Shown here in pieces: positions 8,421-18,422 of a stretch of 64,000 nt of DNA (position 1 is its first letter; every line of letters begins with the position of its first letter). Location: positions 62,001 through 126,000 of the forward strand of contig JBAXKJ010000013.1 of the NCBI GenBank assembly GCA_037137375.1, given 5' to 3'. A program made the translations under genes and the position numbers. The notes under the pieces are model-generated. The model did no database searches. It was not told where the DNA came from and saw only the letters and a list, made by a program, of their open reading frames with translations. The stretch comes from CAINVV01 sp037137375. Its GTDB lineage: Bacteria > Bacteroidota > Bacteroidia > Bacteroidales > Prolixibacteraceae.

Positions 8421-11400
8421 ATGAAAAACAAGATCTACAGGCTATTCAAATCAAAGGCGCTCCATGTCTTTATCATACTGTTCTCCGTCATTTTTTTTGT
8501 TGTTGCACATAAGCTTTATTCTGACCGGAAGAGTGGACTTAAGGAATCTATTAAAAACAATCTGAAGGCCATTGCAGAACTAAAATCAGAGGAAATTCAC
8601 ACCTGGCTTAATGAGAGGTTTTCGGATGCCAATGTCCTTTCACACAACAGTTTTTACCCTGAATTTTCAACTTTCAACAACAAAAATTCAGTCTCTTTCA
8701 ACCAATTGAAAGAACGGCTGACGATTTTTCAGCAACATTACCAATACGAGAATATAATCCTGTTGGACCTTGAAAAAAATATCATACTCTCTACAAATGA
8801 TAGTTTAATTGAAGTTTCAGAAGCTGTGAAACAGAGGCTGAATGACAAGCTTCCCGATAAAACAGATTTTAAAATTTACAAGAGTGCAGAAAACAGGAAA
8901 ATTATTCTTGACTTTTATTGCACTATTCTGAACACAAAGAATGAAAAACTTGGCTACCTAATTCTTCGAACTGATCCTGAAAAATTTCTTTATCCTACGA
9001 TCGCCCGATGGCCGGTTGATAGTAAATCAGCCGAAACAATTTTATTAGAAAGAACCGGAGATTCCGTTCGTTCCCTGAATAATCCACGATTCCTGCCTGA
9101 TCCGGCATTGAAGCCTTGGTTTAAGATAGATCAGACCATCAATCCCGGTGTAAACGCTATTTTAGGGGGGTCTCAGCTTTATGAGGGAGTTGATTACCGG
9201 AAGGTGAGGGTACTTTCCTATTGGGTTCCGGTTCAGGGAACAAACTGGAAAATGATTGCCAAAGTTGATATTGAAGAGTTATTTGAACCACTCCGCTACC
9301 AAGCCTGGGCTTTTGGAATCGTCCTTTCAATGTTGCTTTTATTCTTAACTTCTGTGCTGTTACTTATCAGCAACATTTTTCAAAAAAGTCACCTTAAAAG
9401 ACTGTATGAAGCTGAAATCGAGCGTAAGCTGCTTGTCAGCCATTTTGAATACCTTGTTAAAAATGCAAATGACATCATTTTACTGGCCAATGATTCAGGT
9501 ATTATTGTCGAAGCCAATGATGCTGCAGTCAAAACCTATCAGATCAAGAAAGAAGAATTAATTGGATCTCCACTTTCCAGATTGGGTGAATTTGGCAAAT
9601 GGAAAAGTAAAAATACTTCTTCAAAAATTTATGAGTCGATCCATTATCGCTCAGACGGGAGCACTTTCCCCGTTGAAATAAACGAACAGATCGTGGAAGT
9701 AGAAGACAAAAAATTCTTCCAGGCAATAATCAGGGATATTTCACAACGTAAAGCGGCACAGGCAGAACTGGATAAGAGCGCTAACAAGTATAAAACGTTA
9801 TTCTTTGATTCATCTGACGCATATCTGATCCTAAGGGATGGAATATTTATTGAATGTAACAAAGCTTCTGAAATTCTCCTTGGAGGTGACCGATCTGCGA
9901 TTATCGGTAAGACTCCTGTCATGATTTCACCTGAATATCAGCCAAATGGCAAAAACTCGGAAGAATATGTCCTGGAAGTAAATGATGATGCATTTAAAAA
10001 TAAAAGCACCTCGTTCGAATGGTTGATTACAAAAGTGGATGGAACAAATTTTCTGGCGCAGATTAATCTCTCCGCAATAGATTATGAAGGCCTGCCCTCA
10101 CTGTTCGTGACCTGGAAGGACATCACCAAAATCAGGGAGGCAGAAAGCCAGCTCAGAAAACTCTCGAGCGCTGTTGAGCAAAGCCCTGTCAGCGTAGTTA
10201 TTACAAACCTTGATGGCAACATCGAATATGCCAATCCTTCGGCTTGCCGAACAACCGGTTATTCCATCGAAGAACTGTTGGGTAAGAATCCAAGAGTACT
10301 AAAATCAGGCGAGACCGAGCTGGATGAATACCAAAAACTCTGGGACAATATTAGCAATGGTTACCAATGGCGTGGGGTATTTCATAACAAAAGGAAAAAC
10401 GGAGAGTTATACTGGGAATCTTCCACTATTTCACCTATTGTGGATCCGAGTGGTAAAATAACCCATTATCTGGCTGTAAAAGAAGATATTACCCAGAGTA
10501 AAGAAAATGAACAAAAAATCCTTGACTTAAATGCCGGGCTTGAGCTAAAAATTGAAGAGAGAACAGCTCAGCTTTCTATTACCAATAAAGAACTGGCAGA
10601 AGAAATAAAAGAACGAATTTCCATTCAGGAAGAACTTATCACAAAATCAAAGGAGTTGGAATCTTTCTTCAATGTTGCTCTGGATCTTTTATGCATTGCC
10701 AATACTTCCGGTCAATTTATAAAAGTCAATAAGGCTTGGGAAAGTATTCTGGGTTATTCAGCAGAAGAACTTATGAACAGTTTTTTCCTGGACTTTGTTC
10801 ACCCTGATGATAAGGAGGAGACACTTAATGTTATGAAGCAGTTGAGTGAACAGAATCCTGTGATTAATTTCGTAAACAGATATAGAACCAAAGATGGTTC
10901 GTACAGGTTCATTGAATGGCATAGCGCACCGTCCGGGGATATGATTTATGCCGCTGCACGCGACATTACTGAACGAAAACGCAAAGAGGACTTTGAATTG
11001 GAATTGCTTCATTTGTCCATGCAACTCACTGGTATTCGCGCCGAAGAGATCCAGCAGACAGTTGGACTATCCCTCGAAAGAATTGGCAATTTTACTGGTT
11101 CAGACAGATCGTTTATCTTCGAAATCGATCCAGGAAGGGAAACTTTCTCCAATAGCTGGGAATGGTGCAAGGACCAGGATAATGTTCAATTGAATACCGA
11201 AATGAATATTCCAATGAACCTTTTCCCAATGTGGTGGGAGCAACTTCGTCAAGGAAAACCTGTTGTAATACCTGATATTGATGATCTTCCTGAATCGTGG
11301 AACTCAGAAAAAATTACCCTGAAACCTTTTGGAGACAAATCAATCCTTGCCATCCCAATGTTTTCAGAGAACAATCTGATTGGGTATTGCGGACTTGCGA

Positions 11401-13394
11401 CCATAAAAGAAAGAAAGGAATTCAGCAATGATGAGATCAATTTGCTCACCATATGGTGTGGTATGCTCACAAACGTGATCAATAACCTTCATGTGGATCT
11501 TTTATTGAATCAGACAAGGAAGAACTACGAAACCTTCTTCAATACCTTGGATGACTTCCTTTGGGTACTGGATAAAGAGGGGACCATTATACATTTCAAT
11601 AACACGGCCCTTGTGAGGCTTGGATATCCTTTGGAGGAACTGGTGGGTAAATCAGTTTTAATGGTTCATCCAAAAGAAAGAAGAGAAGAGGCAAAAGCAA
11701 TGCTTGGCAGATTACTCTCCGGTAGTAACGAGGTTTTCTCCATACCATTGATGACCAAATCAGGGCAAGTCATACCGGTCGAGACCAAGGCTATTCAAGG
11801 GTATTGGAATGGACAGCCCGTTATCTTTAAGGCAAGCAAGGACATCTCTCAAATAAAATTGTCGGAGGAGAAATTCTCGACTGCCTTCCAGTTTAACTCA
11901 GCCATGATGGCCATCTCAAGATTCGATGATGGTATTTATGTGGATGTCAACAGCGCTTTTCTTGAAGTTTTGGGATATTCCCGGGAGGAAGTCATCGGGA
12001 AATCTGGCAAGGAATTGGGTTTATTTATCGATCCCGATAGTAGAAATAAAATAATAGATGACCTTAGCAAGGATATTCCTGTCAGAAAAATTGAAGTACC
12101 CATTCGAACAAAAACAGGTGAGGTGAAAATAGTGCTAATGTCTGCAGACACGATCTCCATTGGAGACACCAAGTGTTTGCTTACGGTTAACATTGACATT
12201 TCAGATCGCAAGAAAATGGAAGAGCAGCTTAAGGCAGCTCAGGAAGAAGCCAACAGGGCTAATATTGCCAAGAGCGAATTTCTCTCCCGCATGAGTCATG
12301 AGTTGAGAACTCCGATGAATTCGATACTCGGATTCGCGCAACTGCTCGACATGGGAGAGTTGAATCCCGGACAAAAGAAGGGATTAAAACACATTATGAA
12401 CAGTGGTAAACATCTCCTGGACCTGATCAATGAAGTATTGGAGATTTCCAGAATTGAAGCAGGCAAGCTATCACTTTCACCTGAACCAATACAGATAAGT
12501 GGCATCATTCATGAAATGATGGAGATTGTCTGGCCATTAGCTAAAGATAAGCAATTGACACTCGATCTGATAGGCTCAAATGCCAATCAACTTTATATTT
12601 TGGCTGATCGTCAACGACTGAAACAAGTATTGCTGAATTTAATCAATAATGCTATAAAATACAACAAACCAGGTGGATCTGTCAAGTTATTTACAGATCT
12701 AATGCCAGAGAATGATCTCGGATTTGCTCCAATAAGAATCTCAATATCCGATACAGGCATTGGGATTCTGCCGGAAAAAATCTCCCGACTTTTTCAGCCA
12801 TTTGAAAGAATCGGAGCAGAAGTTACCTCTACTGAAGGTACTGGTTTGGGTTTAGCTGTTGTCAAAAAGCTGATAAGTGCAATGGGTGGCACAGTTGGTG
12901 TGGAAAGTGTAGCAGGGGAAGGAAGTACCTTCTGGATTGAATTGCCTCAGACCATTGGCCAGCTCGAACAGTTTGAAAAATCAGAAATTCATAATGAATT
13001 TAATGGCAGCTTAAAAAATAAGACCGGGACCATCCTGTATATTGAAGACAATCTGTCTAATATTGAGCTTATCGAGCAAATCCTTTTCTCCAACTGCAAT
13101 CATCTTAGGCTGATATCAAATATGTACGGAAAAGAGGCTGTCCGGATGGCTCTTGAATACAAACCGAATTTGATACTTCTTGATCTTAACCTTCCTGATA
13201 TGCATGGCAGCGAGGTGCTGGAACAACTAAGAAGCAATGTTGAGACTAAAGATATACCAGTTGTTGTTATAAGTGCAGATGCTACTTCACAGCAGCCAGA
13301 AAAATTATTGCAGAAAGGAGCTGCAGGATTTTTGACTAAACCACTAGATATTAGAGAATTATTGAATATGTTCAATAAAATGATCAGAAACTAG
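8421..13394 (+). CDS. Membrane hybrid sensor histidine kinase with six PAS and one GAF domain
   Basis: The ATG at 8421 gives 1657 residues; an in-frame TTG eight codons earlier is less likely. Helix TM1 (about 13-33) and TM2 (about 297-320) bracket a roughly 260-residue periplasmic sensor. In the cytoplasm follow three PAS domains (about 340, 456 and 580 onward), a coiled coil, PAS4 (742), a GAF domain (858-1030), PAS5 (1035) and PAS6 (1152). HisKA comes next, with the phospho-acceptor His near 1293 in MSHELRTPMNS. The HATPase has the N box LLNLINNAIKYN, G1 SDTGIGI and G2 GTGLGLAVV. The C-terminal receiver (about 1536-1657) has the phospho-acceptor Asp in LILLDLNLPD and the Lys in LTKP. No DNA-binding domain is fused, so unlike the hybrid two-component systems of many Bacteroidota loci it must signal through a partner not encoded here. 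The ligand is unknown. Confidence 0.93.
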   Translation: MKNKIYRLFKSKALHVFIILFSVIFFVVAHKLYSDRKSGLKESIKNNLKAIAELKSEEIHTWLNERFSDANVLSHNSFYPEFSTFNNKNSVSFNQLKERLTIFQQHYQYENIILLDLEKNIILSTNDSLIEVSEAVKQRLNDKLPDKTDFKIYKSAENRKIILDFYCTILNTKNEKLGYLILRTDPEKFLYPTIARWPVDSKSAETILLERTGDSVRSLNNPRFLPDPALKPWFKIDQTINPGVNAILGGSQLYEGVDYRKVRVLSYWVPVQGTNWKMIAKVDIEELFEPLRYQAWAFGIVLSMLLLFLTSVLLLISNIFQKSHLKRLYEAEIERKLLVSHFEYLVKNANDIILLANDSGIIVEANDAAVKTYQIKKEELIGSPLSRLGEFGKWKSKNTSSKIYESIHYRSDGSTFPVEINEQIVEVEDKKFFQAIIRDISQRKAAQAELDKSANKYKTLFFDSSDAYLILRDGIFIECNKASEILLGGDRSAIIGKTPVMISPEYQPNGKNSEEYVLEVNDDAFKNKSTSFEWLITKVDGTNFLAQINLSAIDYEGLPSLFVTWKDITKIREAESQLRKLSSAVEQSPVSVVITNLDGNIEYANPSACRTTGYSIEELLGKNPRVLKSGETELDEYQKLWDNISNGYQWRGVFHNKRKNGELYWESSTISPIVDPSGKITHYLAVKEDITQSKENEQKILDLNAGLELKIEERTAQLSITNKELAEEIKERISIQEELITKSKELESFFNVALDLLCIANTSGQFIKVNKAWESILGYSAEELMNSFFLDFVHPDDKEETLNVMKQLSEQNPVINFVNRYRTKDGSYRFIEWHSAPSGDMIYAAARDITERKRKEDFELELLHLSMQLTGIRAEEIQQTVGLSLERIGNFTGSDRSFIFEIDPGRETFSNSWEWCKDQDNVQLNTEMNIPMNLFPMWWEQLRQGKPVVIPDIDDLPESWNSEKITLKPFGDKSILAIPMFSENNLIGYCGLATIKERKEFSNDEINLLTIWCGMLTNVINNLHVDLLLNQTRKNYETFFNTLDDFLWVLDKEGTIIHFNNTALVRLGYPLEELVGKSVLMVHPKERREEAKAMLGRLLSGSNEVFSIPLMTKSGQVIPVETKAIQGYWNGQPVIFKASKDISQIKLSEEKFSTAFQFNSAMMAISRFDDGIYVDVNSAFLEVLGYSREEVIGKSGKELGLFIDPDSRNKIIDDLSKDIPVRKIEVPIRTKTGEVKIVLMSADTISIGDTKCLLTVNIDISDRKKMEEQLKAAQEEANRANIAKSEFLSRMSHELRTPMNSILGFAQLLDMGELNPGQKKGLKHIMNSGKHLLDLINEVLEISRIEAGKLSLSPEPIQISGIIHEMMEIVWPLAKDKQLTLDLIGSNANQLYILADRQRLKQVLLNLINNAIKYNKPGGSVKLFTDLMPENDLGFAPIRISISDTGIGILPEKISRLFQPFERIGAEVTSTEGTGLGLAVVKKLISAMGGTVGVESVAGEGSTFWIELPQTIGQLEQFEKSEIHNEFNGSLKNKTGTILYIEDNLSNIELIEQILFSNCNHLRLISNMYGKEAVRMALEYKPNLILLDLNLPDMHGSEVLEQLRSNVETKDIPVVVISADATSQQPEKLLQKGAAGFLTKPLDIRELLNMFNKMIRN

Positions 13395-13418
13395 CAGAAT
13401 TTGAAACATCTGCCTCTT

Positions 13419-13447
13419 AGTCCGGTAATGGCGTAAGCTACCAGACT
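13419..13447. terminator. Possible bidirectional terminator hairpin between convergent genes
   Basis: AGTC-C-GGTA at 13419-13427 pairs with TACC-A-GACT at 13439-13447 (one internal mismatch, 11-base loop). It lies between the convergent kinase and acetylesterase stops. No strong T run follows on either strand, so this is tentative. Confidence 0.3.
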
Positions 13448-13473
13448 GCGCCACAGGTTGCTTGATTTCTTTC

Positions 13474-14889
13474 TTATTTTCTCCAATTATCCGTCCTGAA
13501 AGATGGAACAGGTAAACCAGCGGTATTGTATAAATAGCCACTGGTTACCGGGAAATTGGAAAACGCATAACGAACTGCAATGGGGGCTTTTACCTTTGGC
13601 GACCAGACATTGGCCTGTTTTGTTTTGATAACCAGTTTGGCAGGATAGAAAACGCTGTCGGCCCCGGCAACCTCGAAACAGTTGATCTCTTTGCCATAAG
13701 CGCTTAAGCCGAGGGCCACGTTATCGAAGGAGAGTGTTGCAAGAGTATCCTTGACCACCATTTTGGAGAAGGTGGGCGATTTGTAGTTGAATCCTTTGAT
13801 TCCGTATGTTTCGGCAAAAGCCCAATAAGCAAGTCTCCTGGCAACCACATATTTCTCTGCAGGATGGATATTTTTTTCTTCACCAATATCGATGGTACAA
13901 GCCATGCCGGAATTTGGCGTCAGTGCCATTGCTTTCAGCTGTTCATCACGCTGCAGGGCCGAGTTAATAGCCTTGCTGTTGCTGTACCAATGCGGAGCTA
14001 TCTGCACGAAATAGAAGGGGAACGCCCCTACTCCGAAATCTTTTCGCCAATTGGCAACCATACCTGCCTGCAAGGCCGCATAATCTTTATAATTGACAAT
14101 ATTCGATTCTCCCTGGTACCAGATGGCGCCCTTGATGACATAATTGACAAGAGGTGAAATCATCCCGTTGTAAAGATTGGAAGCAGTCTGGTTGACGGCC
14201 GATTTTGGCTGCGTAGTACGTGCATAAGCTTCAGTAAAAGGAAGTATCGTTTCGTGACTCATCCATGCTTCGATGGCTGATCCGCCCCAACTGGAACAAA
14301 TAACGCCTACCGGGACTTTCAGCCGCTGCTGAAGGAGTCTGGCGTACAAATATCCGACGGCGCTGAATCCTGATGCAGATTCGGCCGTTGCCATATTCCA
14401 TTTTCCCGTGCAGGTATCAACTGGAAAGGCACTTATGGCCTTTTTAACATTGTAGAGACGAATCTGGTCATTGTCGGCATCCAATAGAAAATCGTTGGAC
14501 CCATTGATGGGAGAATCGCCAAACCCAATCATAGGCATTTCCATATTCGACTGGCCAGAACACAACCAAACCTCACCCAAAAGGATATTTTTTAACAAAA
14601 CTTTTTCTTTTACCGAAGAGATGCTAATGGCATAAGGCCCTCCAGCCTCTTTCGTTTTTATTTTAACCAGCCAGTCTCCCTTGTCATTGGAAGTTGTATT
14701 CACCTGGCCGGTAGTCCAGTCTGCCTTGATGGTAAGCTTTTCGCCCGCTTTGGCTTTGCCCCAGATTTTTATTTCAGAATTGCGCTGGAGAACCATGTTA
14801 TCGCCTAATGCGGTCGCTACTTTGATCTGGCCCTGCCCAATCAGGCAAGAGACAAGAAAAATGGAAAGAATGAGAATTCTGGTTTTCAT
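13474..14889 (-). CDS. Exported sialate O-acetylesterase (SASA) family carbohydrate esterase
   Basis: I use the ATG at 14889 (MKTRILILSIFLVSCLIGQGQ, a clean signal peptide) rather than an in-frame ATG 16 codons upstream. This gives 471 residues. Family marks are the N-terminal beta domain with GDNMVLQRN, the nucleophile Ser in LCSGQSNMEMPM (about residue 110), CSSWGGSAIEAWMS, and GAIWYQGESN (about 265). The C-terminal His is probably in the GEEKNIHPAEKY stretch. Many members are 620-680 residues, so this is a compact form lacking the extra domain. In pectin loci such enzymes remove O-acetyl groups, though the substrate here is inferred. The gene lies 78 bases after GH106 and may be the last gene of the GH2-GH2-GH106 operon. 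There is no sign of truncation. Confidence 0.88.
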   Translation of the reverse strand: MKTRILILSIFLVSCLIGQGQIKVATALGDNMVLQRNSEIKIWGKAKAGEKLTIKADWTTGQVNTTSNDKGDWLVKIKTKEAGGPYAISISSVKEKVLLKNILLGEVWLCSGQSNMEMPMIGFGDSPINGSNDFLLDADNDQIRLYNVKKAISAFPVDTCTGKWNMATAESASGFSAVGYLYARLLQQRLKVPVGVICSSWGGSAIEAWMSHETILPFTEAYARTTQPKSAVNQTASNLYNGMISPLVNYVIKGAIWYQGESNIVNYKDYAALQAGMVANWRKDFGVGAFPFYFVQIAPHWYSNSKAINSALQRDEQLKAMALTPNSGMACTIDIGEEKNIHPAEKYVVARRLAYWAFAETYGIKGFNYKSPTFSKMVVKDTLATLSFDNVALGLSAYGKEINCFEVAGADSVFYPAKLVIKTKQANVWSPKVKAPIAVRYAFSNFPVTSGYLYNTAGLPVPSFRTDNWRK

Positions 14890-14967
14890 AATCTTATAAT
14901 TTGGTTGTTTTTTATGCAATTCTGTTTGTTTCGGCAAGATACAAATGATTTTTTTGTTTTTCTAAAA

Positions 14968-17900
14968 TTACCGCTTTTTTCGGCTAATTGTCACCGGACC
15001 GAACAAACCTGCCGGAAGTAAAGGTTTTCCACTCAAACGATAAGGCGCCGTTGTCCAGGTGATTTGCTTATTTTCAGGTAAATCATGGTCACCTGTCAAG
15101 CGGTTGGCCCAGGTATTGGTGATCTCAATCTCCAGGTCATTTTGGCCTGACCTGAGTGCCTGATCGATACGGATACGGAAAGGGGCCGTCCAGCAAATTC
15201 CGCACGGTTGACCGTTTAGTTTCACTTCGGCCATGTTGGCAAAAGAGCCAAGTTCGAGCCACTGTTCCTCGTTTTGTTTTTGGCTATTTTTCCATTGAAA
15301 AGTCTTCTGATAAGTAGCAGTACCTGAATAATATCGAATGCGCTCATCCTGATTTTTGCTCCAATCGGTCAATTCAGGAAAAGTAATTGGTTTTTCTGGT
15401 CCTCCAAATGCCGGATCAAACTGAACGTTCCATTCGCCGGAGAGATTCATTTCTGCGACCGTTTCAAGCCAATTTTTTCCGTACCCTGAAGTCGCTTTCT
15501 CCTCCTTAAAAATTACGAAAAGCGATTCATTGGGTTCAAACCTGTAAGATATTTTTGTTTGGCCGTTTTCTGTTATCCACTGGTTGCAAGGTCGTTTTTC
15601 GTTGTTCACTGGATCGTAGAATTCGGGTATTTTATTGCCAATTCTAAAAATCAATTCCAGATTTCTCGTTTTGTCGAGTTGGTTGGCGACAAAATAAATA
15701 TCTTTTTGCCCCTCTTTTCGGTGATTCCATGCCATAAAACCTGCTTGCATTCCATTCTCATCTTTTGCGACAAAGTCCTTTTGGATACCTAACTGATCGA
15801 AGGTCGACGCTTCAAAAGGCCCTTGAATAATTATCCCTCTCCCCTTCTTCCACTCTAGAAATTTTCCGCCTGCAGCATCGGTTACGATTGTTCTGTCGCC
15901 CGAAAAAAGTTCGTCGACCACCTCTTTCAGTTTTTGATCCTCTCCAAAGCCGGACTGAAAACCGGGTGTCCGTATTGGCTTTTCCATAAGAATTAATGTT
16001 GCGCCCTGATTGGCCAAATCGAGCAATTTCCGGGCTACCTCAACACTCATTCTTTCCCCGCCATCGGGCGACATTTTCATATTTCCCGGGACGATAAGCA
16101 ACGCGTAACTGGCTCCTCCCGGCAAGACGATCCGACCATTCTCGACCCTGGCCAAATTCAGCAAGGCATCCCGGTTAAAGGAGTCGTAGGTGTATCCGCG
16201 CAAGGGATCGACCCAGTATTCAGGATCGGCCATATTTGCCTGCGTTTTTACCCCGTGAGGCATATCGCGCATGGGGATTTCTTTGTTCAATAAACGAATC
16301 CTTTCCTGTTCAACCTTTTCCCGACCGAAAATTCCAGGCAATAGTGTCACCAAACGATCAGGCAAGATAGCGCGGCGAGGCGTTTCTTCTCCGGTAAAGA
16401 CGGCAATATCCACCACCGGTTTTCCTTGTTGCAAGAGCCGCTGACAATTGGTGAGGTAGTTAAACCAGGCTCTTCCAGGCTTCCACCAGGTTTGGTCGCG
16501 CTGAAAAAAAGTGCCTACCTTATCCAAAGTCATTCCTGGTTTTCGATCTTTCCATGGATTTAGCGTAAAGACATGAAAAAACATTTTATTGATTCCCAAA
16601 GCAAAATTGCGGTCGGCCACCGTTTTCAACCTACCCGGATGTTCGTTCCAGTCGAAGCGTATGGCGGTAAAACTTTCCGCCTGGACAATATTCTTCCCGT
16701 AGATATGTGCTCCGGAAATGGCATCGATGATATCGTTGGGCTTGTCGTGCGAAGGACTGTTCAGCCAAAATTCGCCCATCGGAAGATCGACCTCCTTAAA
16801 ATGCATCATTCCATCCGAAACCATCACCGGGGCGACACTTTCCGCACTAAAAAGACACCCTTTTTTATGCGCTTCTTCGGCAGAAATATGATAAAAATTA
16901 TCCACCATCACCTCTGCAATGGTTTGTCTGATATCGGCTAGAACCCTTTCAGAAAAATCAGCATTCTTAACAGGAATGCCAGCCATCACAGGTAGGTAAG
17001 GCATAACATCATAGCCTCTGCGTCTCTTGAATTCGTCTCTGAAAACAGGCGACCAGTTTTGGCTTCCGCATTCCCAGCTATCCACATGAAACCTTTTAAG
17101 GACCTTTCCTGCCAATTCGGGGCCAATCTGCCGAAAGGCTTCTCCAAACCATTTGTCAAACTGAAAGCGAACGACCTCCGGATTGAGCTTATCACATTCG
17201 AGTCCCTTGCCTCCACCGCCAACATAATTTTCATGCCCGGTCGAGGTGTGGCCCATCCTGAGAATCACCCATTTTCCTGCCGGAACATCCCATTTCAGGC
17301 TTCCATCAGGCCTCAAATAAGCAGTAATCTCTTTCAGGTTTTTCGAATCTACACAATTCGAAGAAGGAATTTGGTCGCCGGTATTCCGTTGACTTATGCG
17401 CCAGATGGCTCCGGATTTCCCTTCAAACTGGTGAATTTTTGTTTCTCCGGAAAGTTCAATCCCCCTGAGTTTTAATCCGGGGCTCCATTTAGCATCATCA
17501 ATATCCTCAGCGCCTGGCTCTGAGCCTGCAGGATCGAAACTAAAATGGAAATACCGGGCGGTAACCGGTGTAATAAATTGGGTGGCATTGGCATCCAGAT
17601 CCAGCCAACCAGAACGTGGGGGGACTAACCTGCCCGCAGAACGGAAATTGCGTCCATCATTACTGACTTCTATGATCAAACGGTTCGATTGGTAATTGTT
17701 CCATCCGGTTCCGATGGTAATGGAACGACAAGTAAATGGTTGATCGAAAGAATACTGTATCCAACAAGGCTTGCTACTTTCAAAAACCTTATTATTGCCC
17801 TTTTCCGCTAAAAATTGCAAGTCTTTCCCTTCAACACTTGTTGTTACTTTTGGAATTGTCCTGAAGGAGGATTCCCCGGCACCTTCGGGAGCCGGATAGG

Positions 17901-18411
17901 CAAAAACGGCAATGTCCTCGTAATAATCCTTTACCTTTTCAGGTTGCGGAAGCCGGTTGTTAAACGTGATTCCTCCGACAACCAGCGTATCTTTCCAGAC
18001 GACCTTCTGCATCGACATCTTCGGTGTTATCCAGGGACCACCCGCTGCGGTGAACCCATCGCATGAATTCATGCCCAGTTTCAATCCAAGCCGGTTGGCT
18101 TCGCTCATGGCATGTTTCACCATACCCCACCATTCGGGTGTCATGGTTCTGACCGAGGGCTCGAACATTGGCGGATTGGGTACATCGCGGATAGAAAATA
18201 TATAGGCTCCACCCAATCCGGCCTCTTTCATCGCGACAAGATCAGCTGTGATGGCTTCCTTCGTCACCGCACCATTCATCCAATACCAATAGACCCAAGG
18301 CTTTGCAGATTCATCCAGCGACTCGGTTGGTTTTTGCTGAAACGCAATCTGGGATTGAGCAAGAACTGTCAACAACAAAATGGATAAAGCGGCCAGAAGT
18401 AATTTCTTCAT
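14968..18411 (-). CDS. GH106-family alpha-L-rhamnosidase, exported
   Basis: The 1147 residues start with a signal peptide (LLLAALSILLLTVLAQSQ). The N-terminal catalytic region is typical of GH106: KPWVYWYWMNGAVTKE, a TIM-barrel entry with ITADLVAMKEAGLGGAYIF, then GMNSCDGFTAAGGPWI and FHVDSWECGSQNWSPVF. The embedded beta domains and the C-terminal jelly-roll with WLELGSFANMAEVKLNGQP and GQNDLEIEITNTWANRL also match. Length agrees with the family (about 1050-1150). GH106 enzymes are calcium-dependent inverting rhamnosidases that remove terminal rhamnose from rhamnogalacturonans. It is eleven bases downstream of LacZ-type GH2, so one transcript is likely. I could not assign individual catalytic glutamates with certainty. 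Confidence 0.93.
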   Translation of the reverse strand: MKKLLLAALSILLLTVLAQSQIAFQQKPTESLDESAKPWVYWYWMNGAVTKEAITADLVAMKEAGLGGAYIFSIRDVPNPPMFEPSVRTMTPEWWGMVKHAMSEANRLGLKLGMNSCDGFTAAGGPWITPKMSMQKVVWKDTLVVGGITFNNRLPQPEKVKDYYEDIAVFAYPAPEGAGESSFRTIPKVTTSVEGKDLQFLAEKGNNKVFESSKPCWIQYSFDQPFTCRSITIGTGWNNYQSNRLIIEVSNDGRNFRSAGRLVPPRSGWLDLDANATQFITPVTARYFHFSFDPAGSEPGAEDIDDAKWSPGLKLRGIELSGETKIHQFEGKSGAIWRISQRNTGDQIPSSNCVDSKNLKEITAYLRPDGSLKWDVPAGKWVILRMGHTSTGHENYVGGGGKGLECDKLNPEVVRFQFDKWFGEAFRQIGPELAGKVLKRFHVDSWECGSQNWSPVFRDEFKRRRGYDVMPYLPVMAGIPVKNADFSERVLADIRQTIAEVMVDNFYHISAEEAHKKGCLFSAESVAPVMVSDGMMHFKEVDLPMGEFWLNSPSHDKPNDIIDAISGAHIYGKNIVQAESFTAIRFDWNEHPGRLKTVADRNFALGINKMFFHVFTLNPWKDRKPGMTLDKVGTFFQRDQTWWKPGRAWFNYLTNCQRLLQQGKPVVDIAVFTGEETPRRAILPDRLVTLLPGIFGREKVEQERIRLLNKEIPMRDMPHGVKTQANMADPEYWVDPLRGYTYDSFNRDALLNLARVENGRIVLPGGASYALLIVPGNMKMSPDGGERMSVEVARKLLDLANQGATLILMEKPIRTPGFQSGFGEDQKLKEVVDELFSGDRTIVTDAAGGKFLEWKKGRGIIIQGPFEASTFDQLGIQKDFVAKDENGMQAGFMAWNHRKEGQKDIYFVANQLDKTRNLELIFRIGNKIPEFYDPVNNEKRPCNQWITENGQTKISYRFEPNESLFVIFKEEKATSGYGKNWLETVAEMNLSGEWNVQFDPAFGGPEKPITFPELTDWSKNQDERIRYYSGTATYQKTFQWKNSQKQNEEQWLELGSFANMAEVKLNGQPCGICWTAPFRIRIDQALRSGQNDLEIEITNTWANRLTGDHDLPENKQITWTTAPYRLSGKPLLPAGLFGPVTISRKKR

Positions 18412-18422
18412 CTCAGAGAAAG

